DNA of 27,895 nucleotides from JBGSOW01 sp041738875. GTDB taxonomy: Bacteria; Patescibacteriota; Dojkabacteria; CALFHW01. The stretch is taken from positions 1-27,895 of the forward strand of contig JBGSOW010000076.1 of NCBI GenBank assembly GCA_041738875.1, in the 5' to 3' direction. Within the stretch, counting starts at the first letter, position 1, and every line of letters starts with the position of its first letter. Shown here piece after piece: positions 1-8,551 of this stretch. The translations under genes were made by a program, and so were the position numbers. Below the pieces are notes generated by a model that was not told the DNA's origin, searched no databases, and saw only the letters and a program-made list of their open reading frames with translations.

Positions 1-665
1 GTTGCTGGCCTTAGATGGTTGCCACGGCTAGAGAATTTCTGTCTATTGCTCCTATCTCTTCCAATCGCTACTGCAACTGTAAACATCTTCCGCCGTGGCA
101 CACCTTTCACAACTGCTATATAGTACTTCTCTACTTGTCTTTGCGCAAACTGTCTAGAAAGCTGCCAGAGTGCCTCAGGATTTTTTGCAATGATAATCAC
201 CCCTGAGGTCGGTTTATCAAGCCGATGGACCAACCCTGCTCTCTCCGCATCAAACAAATCCTCACCCTTTTTCTGCAGATAATATTTAACACCATTTGCT
301 AACGTATCTTTCCAATGACTCGAACCCGGATGAACCACAAGACCTGAGGGCTTATTAATTATTAAAACACTCTCAGATTCAAAAATAATATCCAAATTAA
401 TCCTAGAAGGTCTAATCTCATGTTCAACTTGCCTTTCAGGCAGAGTTATCGTAATAACGTCGTCAAGTTTAACTTTATACTGGGGATGAAATTCAATTTC
501 AGAATTCACTAAAACCTGGTCATTGTTTATCATTTGTTTTATCTGGCTTCTGGAGAAATGAGGTAGTTTCAATGCGAGATAAATATCCAATCTACGCAAT
601 TGATCACTTTCCCCTACTACTAATTCTTTTACTTCTGTATCTGTTGTTTTAGTTGCGTGTGGCAT
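1..665 (-). CDS. rluD: RluA/RluD-family 23S rRNA pseudouridine synthase (3' part beyond the window edge)
   Basis: Partial gene: it starts at an ATG at 665 and runs off position 1, leaving 221 visible residues with no stop. Residues about 22-75 look like an S4 RNA-binding domain (SRSQIKQMINNDQVLVN). From about residue 95 the pseudouridine synthase core begins, with INKPSGLVVHPG and the catalytic motif HRLDKPTSG, whose D150 is the expected nucleophilic aspartate. Family members isomerise uridines to pseudouridine in rRNA. The start lies 17 bp inside the end of the upstream membrane-protein gene, so translation is probably coupled; no Shine-Dalgarno is visible. RluD is the closest guess from the S4 plus synthase order, but RluC or another RluA-type enzyme is possible. 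The family call is secure, the exact paralog is not. Confidence 0.9.
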   Translation of the reverse strand, partial: MPHATKTTDTEVKELVVGESDQLRRLDIYLALKLPHFSRSQIKQMINNDQVLVNSEIEFHPQYKVKLDDVITITLPERQVEHEIRPSRINLDIIFESESVLIINKPSGLVVHPGSSHWKDTLANGVKYYLQKKGEDLFDAERAGLVHRLDKPTSGVIIIAKNPEALWQLSRQFAQRQVEKYYIAVVKGVPRRKMFTVAVAIGRDRSNRQKFSSRGNHLRPA

Positions 666-1500
666 AACTTTCGTTGTGGTTTCTACGATTAAATTTATCT
701 GATTTTGTACTATTTCTAATTTCCCCCTGATTTTTCGGACTTCTTTCTATCTCACGCGTTTTTATATTACTTACTCTAGTTAAAATCTGCAGTCCTGTAA
801 ATAACGTAAGTGCTAGATAGATAATTGTTGGAACAACCACATTTATCGAAACCAACTCCTGACTAATCGCCCCTGGTAGATTTTCATAGAAACTTAGGAA
901 AAATATAACGCATATCTGTACCAATAAAATTAGAACATTAAATTGCCAAGCTCGCCTTACAACCAAAAATATAAAAATAATGGCAATAAAACTAATTCCG
1001 AGACTAATAATTGGTAGTAAAAGAGAAATATTGGCATTGTAGGAATTAATCCAAGCCGCGAGCTGCATAGGAACAATCACGATAACCGACAGAATTGAAC
1101 TGATTCTATTGTATTTTTCGCGCTCGCGGTCGTCACCGATCCTTTTGTGCGTAAGGTTTGCAAGTAGTTGTGCTAGACTTACCGCAGTTAAAACCTCTAA
1201 AAACAAAAAATTCCCATCGAAAACATTAAAAATTAACCAAGGCCACTGGGATAACCAAATAAGGACCTCCTGATCACCAACTACAGGAAGGATATTCCAA
1301 CCCGCTAACGCAAGTTCATTCGCATTTAAAGCAAGTCCCAGAATACGAGACAGAACAAAGTACATGACGATACTTAGGAATGCAGTATCTATGACTTTAT
1401 AACGGATTAGTTTTTTGTTGAATTGTGAAGTTAGAATAGTGCCACCGATAAGTGCAAGCACAAAAGAAATTATTATTGCTAAAGCTGTTTCTATATTCAT
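649..1500 (-). CDS. Unknown multi-pass membrane protein at the end of the mre cluster
   Basis: A 283-aa protein I do not recognise. It has about seven hydrophobic segments (roughly residues 5-25, 40-60, 80-100, 133-150, 158-183, 190-208, 220-242). A short basic loop (THKRIGDDREREKYNR, about 117-132) lies in the middle, and the hydrophilic C-terminal tail of about 40 residues is rich in K, R, N and S. It lies 37 bp after mrdA (PBP2), where many rod-shaped bacteria carry rodA. However it is shorter than RodA (usually about 370-400 aa), and I see none of the conserved SEDS motifs. A TAAAAT hexamer ends 6 nt before the ATG, so it may also have its own promoter. A role in envelope synthesis is inferred only from position. 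The reading frame itself is convincing. Confidence 0.8.
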   Translation of the reverse strand: MNIETALAIIISFVLALIGGTILTSQFNKKLIRYKVIDTAFLSIVMYFVLSRILGLALNANELALAGWNILPVVGDQEVLIWLSQWPWLIFNVFDGNFLFLEVLTAVSLAQLLANLTHKRIGDDREREKYNRISSILSVIVIVPMQLAAWINSYNANISLLLPIISLGISFIAIIFIFLVVRRAWQFNVLILLVQICVIFFLSFYENLPGAISQELVSINVVVPTIIYLALTLFTGLQILTRVSNIKTREIERSPKNQGEIRNSTKSDKFNRRNHNESYATRN

Positions 1501-1506
1501 AATTAC

Positions 1507-1523
1507 ATTTTAGCTTAAAGCTA
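1507..1523 (-). promoter_or_regulatory. Putative -10 and adjacent palindrome before the 283-aa membrane gene
   Basis: On the minus strand TAAAAT (1512-1507) ends 6 nt before the ATG at 1500. It abuts a perfect 13-bp palindrome, TAGCTT-A-AAGCTA, at 1511-1523. No good -35 is visible and no Shine-Dalgarno lies between, so transcription would start at or next to the ATG. In AT-rich DNA this could be chance. Confidence 0.3.
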
Positions 1524-1537
1524 TAGCATATAGGAAA

Positions 1538-3400
1538 TTAGTTGCATGATTGATCCTGGAAATTCACTCCCAAACAATAGAGAAAATCTTTTGCAACCGG
1601 GACCACTCTGAAACCACGTCCACCAAACTGTAGAGCAACTGCAAATGCATATTTCTCCCCTTCGTGCTCAAAACCACCAATCACCCATGAGTGTGCCCCT
1701 TTTATAGTCTGGCCATTCGCGAGCCTAACTTGCGCTTCTGCAGAACCTGTTTTGGCAAGAGGACTACCATAACTCCCTTTCAAACCAGTTGCTGTTCCGT
1801 AATCTACAGCTTGTCTCATCCCTTCGCGAATATTTTCGAGGTATTTACCCTCTACATTGAGTTCCCCCACCTTTTCTTTCGAAACATCTGTGACCCTGCC
1901 AAATGCATCAGTAGAATGTGAGAGAATTTGTGGTTTCATAACTTTTCCACCATTTAGAATTGACGCCGTCATTGTAGCCATCTGGAGTGGTGTCGAAGAA
2001 ACAAGTCCCTGCCCTATTGCGGTATTGCATAAATCCGCAAGAAACCACTGCTCGCCTAGCAGTCGTTCTTTTAATTCTGGAGATGGCATTGTTCCCCTAA
2101 GTTCACCAGGTAAATCAATCCCTGTTGCTTTTCCTAAACCAAACGCGTCAAAATAATCTCCCAGTGTATAAATTGCCTGGCGGTCACTACTAAATTTATT
2201 AGCAAGGGCGACTGAAGCTTGGCAAAAATATGGATTACTAGATCTGGAAAGTGCTTGGATCATATTTAGACGACCATAATTCGCCAAATCCGCCTCGCAT
2301 ATTTTGTAATCCCCAGGAAGTTCAAAACAGCCAGAGTTATAGGTGGTGGTGGCGGAAATCGCCTGCTCTTGTAGTAATGCAGCTGCCATTATGACTTTGA
2401 AAGTTGAACCTGTAGGCAGCTGCATCGCCAAAGATCTGTTTAAAAGTGGAGTTGCTGAATTATTTAAAAGCTCTTCAAATTCGTTTTGCGAAATCCCTCT
2501 TGAAAAAAGATTATTATCATAACTTGGATAATTAACTGAGGATACTACCGCTCCAGTTTCGGCGTTTAAAATTACTGCTGAACCACCCAAAGAATTCGTT
2601 TCAGTCGTATATTTACCCAATATTTTATATAAACTCTTTTGCCATTCGTGTTCGATATTTAGAGTCAGGTTACTGCCGGACTCGAAATTTTTTGGAATCC
2701 AGTCTTGGCTTTCCGAACTTGTAACTGACATACTAGAAACCCCAATTCCATCTTCTCCGCGCAGAAGTGAATCATAGTGCCTCTCTAGCCCGTCTTTACC
2801 TACCCTGGCCCTCGGGTCCAAACCGAACCGCTCGATTTCGTTAACTGAAATATCGCCAACATAGCCTAGTATGTGCGCGTATTCATCACCGTAAACATAT
2901 CTTCTCGCTGCTTCAGTACCGATATAAACTCCGGGGATATCTGCTATCAAAGATGAATTCGCAAGAAAATCTTCATAAGTTAATTTTGTAAGCAGCGTAA
3001 CTCTTTGCCCAAGTAGTTGCCCTGCGCTAGAGTATGCGGAAGATGTAAATCTTTGTGCAATGACCGATTTATCTATGCCTGAAAAATTTGCCAAAAGTTG
3101 CCAGATTAACTCTCTTTCTTCTTCAACTGTGGTGAGTTCGCCAGGAAGCACATAAATATTGAAATCGGGTTCGTTCACGACAAGTTGTTCTCCTGAATTC
3201 GTGAAGATTAATCCCCTTGGCGCTCTTATAACCTCTGCTCTGCTGCTGATAAGTGAGGCAATTTGCAGATTCCCCTGCCCTTCGATCACCTGCAAACGGA
3301 AGGCAGACGCCATGATTATGCCTAACAAAACAACACATATACTTAAAAAAACGAAGTATTTATATGTATATGTTTTAACTAATTGTAATGTTTCCGACAT
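1538..3400 (-). CDS. mrdA: Penicillin-binding protein 2, class B peptidoglycan transpeptidase
   Basis: A 620-aa class B PBP that cross-links peptidoglycan stem peptides outside the cytoplasmic membrane as part of the elongation machinery. Residues 15-34 form the single N-terminal membrane anchor. The dimerisation region follows, with the typical PRGLIFTNSGEQL start at about 61. The transpeptidase domain carries all three active-site boxes: STFK with nucleophile S332, SSN at 387-389 and KTGS at 550-553. Length is normal for PBP2. The ATG at 3400 lies 26 bp inside the end of the upstream mreD-like gene, the usual mreBCD-mrdA order. The partner SEDS glycosyltransferase RodA is not in this window; the next gene is an unknown membrane protein. 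Confidence 0.95.
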   Translation of the reverse strand: MSETLQLVKTYTYKYFVFLSICVVLLGIIMASAFRLQVIEGQGNLQIASLISSRAEVIRAPRGLIFTNSGEQLVVNEPDFNIYVLPGELTTVEEERELIWQLLANFSGIDKSVIAQRFTSSAYSSAGQLLGQRVTLLTKLTYEDFLANSSLIADIPGVYIGTEAARRYVYGDEYAHILGYVGDISVNEIERFGLDPRARVGKDGLERHYDSLLRGEDGIGVSSMSVTSSESQDWIPKNFESGSNLTLNIEHEWQKSLYKILGKYTTETNSLGGSAVILNAETGAVVSSVNYPSYDNNLFSRGISQNEFEELLNNSATPLLNRSLAMQLPTGSTFKVIMAAALLQEQAISATTTYNSGCFELPGDYKICEADLANYGRLNMIQALSRSSNPYFCQASVALANKFSSDRQAIYTLGDYFDAFGLGKATGIDLPGELRGTMPSPELKERLLGEQWFLADLCNTAIGQGLVSSTPLQMATMTASILNGGKVMKPQILSHSTDAFGRVTDVSKEKVGELNVEGKYLENIREGMRQAVDYGTATGLKGSYGSPLAKTGSAEAQVRLANGQTIKGAHSWVIGGFEHEGEKYAFAVALQFGGRGFRVVPVAKDFLYCLGVNFQDQSCN

Positions 3401-3842
3401 CTGATTTGAGTACTAGATTAGCAACTATTATGAAAATCCCTGTAAATATTGTATTTAGCAAAACAGAAATAATTAATTGTTGTAAAATAATTTGTTCGTG
3501 GTTGATTCCTAGATAATTTAACGCGCTTGCGAGTGTAATCCAAATAATTCCGGCCATTAGAAATGGCCTTTTTCGAAACGGAGCAACCAATAATACTATA
3601 GCACCTGAAACAACGAAACTTATCAGCCCAATCCCCAAAGGTTCTCCAAGACTTGCGGTTGCGAAGAAAATTAGAAAAAGGCCTAGAAAACGCATACGAC
3701 TTTCGGGCACCACTGCCATAAGTAACACAGCAATTTGTATTCCCGGGAATAAATAGCTTACTATTCCAAGTCCGCTATAAACCAGTGCGAGAACGAAATA
3801 TATGATTATTGCTGAATAAAAAAATATTTGTCTCGGTGTCAT
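3375..3842 (-). CDS. mreD: MreD-like rod-shape membrane protein
   Basis: A 155-aa, almost wholly hydrophobic protein with about five membrane segments (roughly 6-24, 30-48, 51-65, 70-87, 95-145). MreD family proteins are about 160 aa, multi-pass and very poorly conserved, and bridge the MreB filament and MreC to wall synthases. The call rests on position between mreC (25 bp upstream) and mrdA (26-bp overlap downstream), on size and on topology, not on a diagnostic motif. The ATG at 3842 has no clear ribosome binding site. Confidence 0.7.
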   Translation of the reverse strand: MTPRQIFFYSAIIIYFVLALVYSGLGIVSYLFPGIQIAVLLMAVVPESRMRFLGLFLIFFATASLGEPLGIGLISFVVSGAIVLLVAPFRKRPFLMAGIIWITLASALNYLGINHEQIILQQLIISVLLNTIFTGIFIIVANLVLKSDVGNITIS

Positions 3843-3867
3843 ATAATTATCGTTAAAACTTTAACTA

Positions 3868-4719
3868 TCATTCTGTAGTTTTTAATACTTTAAATTGATA
3901 CTCCTGCCTGAGGTTTACTGGGTAAGTGACGAAAGCTTCTTTTGTCACTGCGCGTTCATCATCATTTAATGCAGAAATCCGCCCTAAATATAAATCCGCT
4001 GGAAAAACGCTATTCAAACCTGATGTAAATACACTATCACCAATACTTACTTCTCTGGATTGCAGAATATCTCGAACGACCAGATTTGTGCCACTCACCC
4101 CTGCAGTTAATCCGATATTTCCTTGAGACGCAGTTTTAACGGGAATCGAAAGTGTGTTGGCATTTATTAATTCGACCTCGCTTAAATACGGCTCAACTTT
4201 TCTAACCACTCCAACTGCAATATTCCCCGTTACAACTATATCGCCAACTGCTATATTTTGTGAACTACCTTTGTTAATTTGCATTCTCCCTCTTTGTGAT
4301 TCGTCCAAGCCAACTACTTGAACCCCGATTCGTTCATATTCGCGCGCGTATTTGACACCTGTTTCTCTGATTAATCTTTCATTTTCATTGAAAATAATCT
4401 CGGCGTTAGCGAGTTCAGCCTCTAAATTTGTAATTCTTTGAGTAAGTTTGGAATTTTCAACTGCCACTTCATCTAGTCTACCGAGTAAGTTTAGATTTGC
4501 TTCAAGGCTTGTGATTTGTGCGAACGCATTTGCTCTCGGAGCACTTAAAATCCCAGTTGCTAATTCTTTGATCGAGTTTAGATATCCGCCTAGACTTTCG
4601 AAAATTATTAGAACCACGCCAACAACTCCGACTATAATTATTGTTTGCAGATCTATTGGAGCTCTTGTCTCGCCCAAAGATTTGTTGTTTATGCTGAATT
4701 CGCGGCTAAATAAGCTCAT
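3868..4719 (-). CDS. mreC: Rod shape-determining protein MreC
   Basis: A 283-aa protein of normal MreC length. A short cytoplasmic N-terminus is followed by one membrane segment (about 26-44) and a coiled coil at about 68-118 (repeated L/I heptads). A beta-rich domain follows, with the family-typical stretch around VVGLDESQRGRMQINKGSSQ and a second block near NANTLSIPVK. MreC links membrane-bound MreB to periplasmic or extracytoplasmic wall synthases. Its ATG overlaps the end of mreB by 14 bp. An AGGTGA Shine-Dalgarno sits a few bases before the start, which marks it as a normally led, coupled operon gene. It ends with TGA, the only TGA stop I found among the genes here, which shows UGA is read as stop. 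Confidence 0.92.
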   Translation of the reverse strand: MSLFSREFSINNKSLGETRAPIDLQTIIIVGVVGVVLIIFESLGGYLNSIKELATGILSAPRANAFAQITSLEANLNLLGRLDEVAVENSKLTQRITNLEAELANAEIIFNENERLIRETGVKYAREYERIGVQVVGLDESQRGRMQINKGSSQNIAVGDIVVTGNIAVGVVRKVEPYLSEVELINANTLSIPVKTASQGNIGLTAGVSGTNLVVRDILQSREVSIGDSVFTSGLNSVFPADLYLGRISALNDDERAVTKEAFVTYPVNLRQEYQFKVLKTTE

Positions 4720-5767
4720 GATCTTTCACCTGAATTTTCTCTAATAGTTCAATCTCATCCAGTAGAATTTCTGTGCCGCGAACAACAGCAGTAATTGGAT
4801 CTTCTGCAATTATCACTGGTGTGTTTAAATTTTCTTCCAAAAATTTGTCAATTCCTCTAATCATCGCTCCTCCACCCGCCATAACTATGCCGCGGTCTAA
4901 AAGGTCTGAAAGTATTTCTGGCGGACATTGTTCTATTGCTTCTTTGATTGCTTCTAGAATTTGTCTGATTACTATCAGTAGCGCTTTGCGCACTTCTTCA
5001 CTGCCAATCTTGACTCGTTTTGGTAGTCCTGTTGCGATATCTCGTCCTTTTACTTCTCTGACCTCTTCTTTCTTTAGTGGGATTGCTGAACCGATTGCAA
5101 TTTTTAAATCTTCTGCTTGTTTTTCACCAATGAGAAGACCGTATTTTTGTTTTATATAACTAACTAGTTCTTGGTCCATTTCGTCTCCCGCTACTCTGAT
5201 CGTATTGTCGACAACGGTTCCACCAAGTGAAATAATTGCGATATCGGTTGTGCCACCGCCAATATCTACTATCATATTGCCATGTGCGTCTTCGATTGGC
5301 ATTCTAGCGCCGATGGCTGCCGCCATCGGCTCCTCGATAATGTATGCTTTTCTTGCGCCTGCGGATTCTGCAGCGTCGATCACGGCTCTGCCTTCAACTT
5401 CTGTAATTCCAGATGGAATTCCAATAACTACTCGTGGTCTAGTGATACCAAAAAGTTTTGGATATTGTTTGTGTACTTTGCGAATGAAATACCTAATCAT
5501 CGCTTCTGTGGTGTCAAAATCAGAAATCACTCCGTCCCTAAGTGGCCTTATCGCAACTATATCTCCAGGCGTTCTGCCAATCATTCTTCTTGCCTCTACT
5601 CCAACTGCTAAAACTTCTTTCGTACGTTTATTTATCGCCACAACCGAAGGTTCAATAATCGTCTCTCCAACACCTTTAATTGTAATCCTGGTATTTGCCG
5701 TACCAAGGTCAATACCCACATCGTGGGTCACAAGTTCCCAAAACTTATCAAGAGGATTTTTCGCCAT
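4706..5767 (-). CDS. mreB: Rod shape-determining actin homolog MreB
   Basis: An actin-fold ATPase that polymerises under the membrane and directs the elongation wall machinery. ATP-binding blocks are all visible: phosphate-1 GIDLGTANTRI near the N-terminus, phosphate-2 DIGGGTTDIA in the middle and the adenosine motif GIVMAGGGAMIRGID near the C-terminus. From the ATG at 5767 it is 353 aa and starts MAKNPLDKFWELV, a short amphipathic segment typical of membrane-binding MreB. An upstream in-frame GTG at 5782 would add five residues. I prefer the ATG because an extended -10 (TGC-TAAAAT) ends 5 nt before it. It is first in the mreB-mreC-mreD-mrdA unit and lies 35 bp after glyA ends. Confidence 0.96.
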   Translation of the reverse strand: MAKNPLDKFWELVTHDVGIDLGTANTRITIKGVGETIIEPSVVAINKRTKEVLAVGVEARRMIGRTPGDIVAIRPLRDGVISDFDTTEAMIRYFIRKVHKQYPKLFGITRPRVVIGIPSGITEVEGRAVIDAAESAGARKAYIIEEPMAAAIGARMPIEDAHGNMIVDIGGGTTDIAIISLGGTVVDNTIRVAGDEMDQELVSYIKQKYGLLIGEKQAEDLKIAIGSAIPLKKEEVREVKGRDIATGLPKRVKIGSEEVRKALLIVIRQILEAIKEAIEQCPPEILSDLLDRGIVMAGGGAMIRGIDKFLEENLNTPVIIAEDPITAVVRGTEILLDEIELLEKIQVKDHELI

Positions 5768-5802
5768 GCTAAATTTTAGCACGGTGTAAAGTATACTTTG
5801 AA
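5767..5802 (-). promoter_or_regulatory. mreB promoter with palindrome over the -10 and start codon
   Basis: Minus strand: a weak TTCAAA -35 (5802-5797), an 18-bp spacer, then TAAAAT (5778-5773) preceded by TGC, i.e. an extended -10, ending 5 nt before the mreB ATG. A perfect 15-bp palindrome, TGCTAAA-A-TTTAGCA, covers 5767-5781, spanning the -10 and the first base of the ATG. It could be an operator for the mre operon. No Shine-Dalgarno is present. Confidence 0.4.
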
Positions 5803-7230
5803 TTATGAAGTAAATTTGCTAATGAATTCCCTTACTTTCATCTTAATCCCTTTTATTTCCTTGTCTTTAGCAATTGCTTTTTCGAATTCTGTAAACTTTA
5901 AACGATTGTACTTTTCTGAAATGTCATAAATTGTGCGGATAAGTCCTGCAAGCGCGCGCATCTCCTTTGCGCCCATGCCTTGGGTTGTTACGAATGGTGT
6001 GCCGATTCGCAGTGCGGATGGGTTAATCGGACTTCTGGATTCTTGGGGCATTGTGTTCATGTTGGCGATTATTCCTCCTAGAGCAAGCGCGCGCGCGAAG
6101 AATTTCCCGAAAAGTTTTGGTTCTTTTGCCGGCCCTTTAGTAAGGTCGATTAAAATCAAATGTTTATCAGTGCCACCACTTACCAAGGTGAAACCTTCTT
6201 TTTCGAGTGCAGTTGCCAAAGTTTGCGCGTTATCTAGAACTCTTTGCGCGTATTTTTTAAATTTAGAATCCAAAATCTCACCTAAAGCTGCAGTTATACC
6301 TGCGATGTTGTTATTAAATGGTCCACCTTGCAGACCCGGAAGTATTGCTTTATTCACTTTTTGAATAATCTCCGAATTCGAAAGAATAATCGCACCTCTA
6401 GCACCTCTAAAAGTTTTATGAGTCGTCATAGTAACGACATCAGCAATTCCGACTGGAGAAGGAAGAACGCCAGCTGCAATAAGCCCTGCCTCATGAGCAA
6501 TATCAGCTAGATAGTACGCCCCTACTTTATCTGCAATTTTGCGCATCCGTTTATAATCAATATTCCTTGGATATGCTGTTCCACCACTAATTATAAGTTT
6601 TGGCCTATATTTCAAAGCGACCTTCTCGACCTCAGCATAATTAAACAATTGTGTTTTCGGATCAGTTTTATATTGGATTGTTTTAAAAAATTTCGAGGTA
6701 ACGTTAACTTTCCTTGTGCCACCTTCGTATACAATACTTTCAGATGCACCCTTTGCATCTATTTTTGTGCCCAATTTTTGAACTTTACCCTTTGGGCTAT
6801 ACGACCAACCATGAGACAAATGTCCGCCGTCAGGTAAATACATACCCATGATTGTATCTCCGGGTTCTAGTAAAGCCAGATAAACTGATAAATTCGCATT
6901 ACTGCCAGATAAAGCCTGTAAATTTACATCCCAGTCTTCCGGAAGATTGAAAGCCTTCCGCGCGCGTAAGATTCCTAAAGTTTCGATTTGATCGATAAAC
7001 TCATTGCCTTCGTAATACCTCTGCCCGATATTCCCTTCTGAATATTTGTGCATCAAACTAGAACCCACTGCCTCGCGGACTGCTGGAGACGTATAATTTT
7101 CCGATGGGATTAAATTGATTGTAGTTAATTGTCTGTTTTGTTCCTGATTTATTAATTTTGCAAGTTCAGGATCTTGTTTTGTGAGGTATTTTAATTTCGG
7201 TACCTCTTTTTTCATCTGTGCTATAGCCAT
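5803..7230 (-). CDS. glyA: Serine hydroxymethyltransferase
   Basis: PLP enzyme that interconverts serine and glycine while loading one-carbon units onto tetrahydrofolate in the cytoplasm. Numbered from an upstream TTG at 7254, the fold-type I landmarks are PSENYTSPAVREA at about 50, the D251/H254 pair (LADIAHEAGL) and PLP-lysine K280 in TTHKTFRGARG. I chose the ATG at 7230 (475 aa) because an extended -10 (TGT-TATATT) ends 5 nt before it and homologues start near KYLTKQDPE; ATG 7215 is also possible. Compared with E. coli GlyA there is an insertion of roughly 30-40 residues around 160-200; part of it (TSKFF..IQYK.DP.T) resembles the equivalent stretch of eukaryotic-type enzymes. It lies 30 bp from the M16 peptidase stop upstream. 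Confidence 0.96.
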   Translation of the reverse strand: MAIAQMKKEVPKLKYLTKQDPELAKLINQEQNRQLTTINLIPSENYTSPAVREAVGSSLMHKYSEGNIGQRYYEGNEFIDQIETLGILRARKAFNLPEDWDVNLQALSGSNANLSVYLALLEPGDTIMGMYLPDGGHLSHGWSYSPKGKVQKLGTKIDAKGASESIVYEGGTRKVNVTSKFFKTIQYKTDPKTQLFNYAEVEKVALKYRPKLIISGGTAYPRNIDYKRMRKIADKVGAYYLADIAHEAGLIAAGVLPSPVGIADVVTMTTHKTFRGARGAIILSNSEIIQKVNKAILPGLQGGPFNNNIAGITAALGEILDSKFKKYAQRVLDNAQTLATALEKEGFTLVSGGTDKHLILIDLTKGPAKEPKLFGKFFARALALGGIIANMNTMPQESRSPINPSALRIGTPFVTTQGMGAKEMRALAGLIRTIYDISEKYNRLKFTEFEKAIAKDKEIKGIKMKVREFISKFTS

Positions 7231-7235
7231 ATTCC

Positions 7236-7241
7236 AATATA
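7236..7241 (-). promoter_or_regulatory. Putative extended -10 of glyA
   Basis: TATATT on the minus strand, preceded by TGT (extended -10 form TGn), ends 5 nt before the chosen ATG at 7230. A poor TTGTAG at 7266-7261 is a possible -35 with a long 19-bp spacer. There is no Shine-Dalgarno, so initiation would be leaderless if the promoter is real. Confidence 0.35.
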
Positions 7242-7260
7242 ACACTAAACCCAAAAATTT

Positions 7261-8529
7261 CTACAATTTTAGTTGCAGGGGACTACGAGTTAAGCTGGCT
7301 AGTGTGTAGTTCTCAGGTGTATAAATTTGGCGCGCGATTCCTACTACCTCATCCAGCTGAACTGCAGCAATTTTTTCTTTGATTTCTTGAATTGTTAATT
7401 CCTCCATTCCCAAAAGGTCGCGCATACCATAGAAACTTGCGATATCTTCTGTTGTTTCCATTTCAGTAACCATACCACCAAGCACATAGTTTTTCGCGCG
7501 TACAAATTCGTTCTCTGCAAAACTGCCCGAGACTATATTTTCTAGCTCCTTTAGTACCGCGTCAATCGCAAGCTGCTCTTTTCCTTGTTTTATCCCCATC
7601 CCGACTACGAAATTCCCAGTATCGTTATACGAAGATAATCTCGAATACACGTAGTACGCAAGCCCTAGTTCGTCACGAATCACTTGGAAAAGTCTCGAAC
7701 CAAAGCCACTGCCGAGAATAGTATCTGCAACCCTTAAAGCGAATCTATCTTTGTGGTTTCTCTGCAGCGCATATCCACCGAGCACGATGTGTGATTGTTC
7801 AACATCTTTATTTATATTGATTAATTTGTTTTCGGCAGGCAATTCTTCAGTGCTTTTCGTAAAGTCAGTATAACTACTTGGGGTTGACTGCATTTGTGGC
7901 AAATTGCCCAGAAGTCTACGTGTATTTTCAATGACTTTTTCTTGTGCTACTTTACCTGCAACTACAACAAGTGTATTCTCTGCGTAATAATGTTTTTGCA
8001 AAAAGTCTGTAAATTGCTGTTGTTGCATAGCAGCAACTGAAGCTTCTGTCCCTGCAATATCGCGGCCCAGAGAATTACCGTCATAGAGCGCTGCGTTCCA
8101 AGTCTGCATTATTTTAGAAGCAGGTCTATCTTCGTACATTTTGATTTCTTCTATAATTACGCCCCGCTCTTTTTCGATTTCTTCTGCAGCGAAAAGAGAA
8201 TTTTGAAACATGTCTGCAAGAATTTCAAAAGTTTTCTCAAAATTCTCGGCTGGCGCTTTAATATAGTAACCAGTATAGTCATAAGCTGTAAAAGCGTTGC
8301 TACTTCCGCCTAAAGATTCTATTTCAATTCCGATTTGTTTGCTGCTAGGCCTTGTCTTTGTGCCTTTGAAAATAGTATGTTCCACGAAATGCGCCAAACC
8401 CATCTCATTTTCTGACTCATACCTTGAGCCCACAGCAACCAAAATCATAACTGTCACTGAGACAGCATCATCACTCAGAACACTCAAACTGCGTAGTTTA
8501 TTGGGATAAACCTCTTTTAATATTTGCAT
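7261..8529 (-). CDS. M16-family zinc metallopeptidase (processing-protease-like)
   Basis: A 422-aa single-unit M16 peptidase of the YmxG/PqqL/mitochondrial-processing-peptidase type. The inverted zinc motif HFVEH gives H47, E50 (catalytic) and H51. The third ligand is E127 or E128 in VIIEEIKMYEDRP, at the usual spacing of about 76 residues. The second half carries the non-catalytic M16 lobe with the typical LAYYVYSRLSSYNDTG stretch and a region around ETTEDIASFYG. No signal peptide is seen, so it is probably cytoplasmic. The substrate is unknown. It starts with ATG at 8529, 22 bp after the preceding 2-TM gene ends, and runs on to glyA. Confidence 0.92.
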   Translation of the reverse strand: MQILKEVYPNKLRSLSVLSDDAVSVTVMILVAVGSRYESENEMGLAHFVEHTIFKGTKTRPSSKQIGIEIESLGGSSNAFTAYDYTGYYIKAPAENFEKTFEILADMFQNSLFAAEEIEKERGVIIEEIKMYEDRPASKIMQTWNAALYDGNSLGRDIAGTEASVAAMQQQQFTDFLQKHYYAENTLVVVAGKVAQEKVIENTRRLLGNLPQMQSTPSSYTDFTKSTEELPAENKLININKDVEQSHIVLGGYALQRNHKDRFALRVADTILGSGFGSRLFQVIRDELGLAYYVYSRLSSYNDTGNFVVGMGIKQGKEQLAIDAVLKELENIVSGSFAENEFVRAKNYVLGGMVTEMETTEDIASFYGMRDLLGMEELTIQEIKEKIAAVQLDEVVGIARQIYTPENYTLASLTRSPLQLKL

Positions 8530-8551
8530 TAGCTAGTTTTATAGTTAGTTT

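Noticed and set aside
1011..1019. Possibly inactive LeuRS because of KMSKR instead of KMSKS (protein residues given)
   Set aside because: The two catalytic lysine positions of KMSK are kept and all other core motifs are intact, so the change of the last residue is not taken as loss of function.
649..1500. RodA, FtsW or Lgt identity for the 283-aa membrane protein
   Set aside because: It is too short for RodA/FtsW, and none of the conserved SEDS or Lgt motifs can be seen.
5205..5789. 194-aa plus-strand open frame opposite mreB
   Set aside because: It is the antisense shadow of a highly conserved gene. Its composition is rich in I, S, P and T with no recognisable domain.
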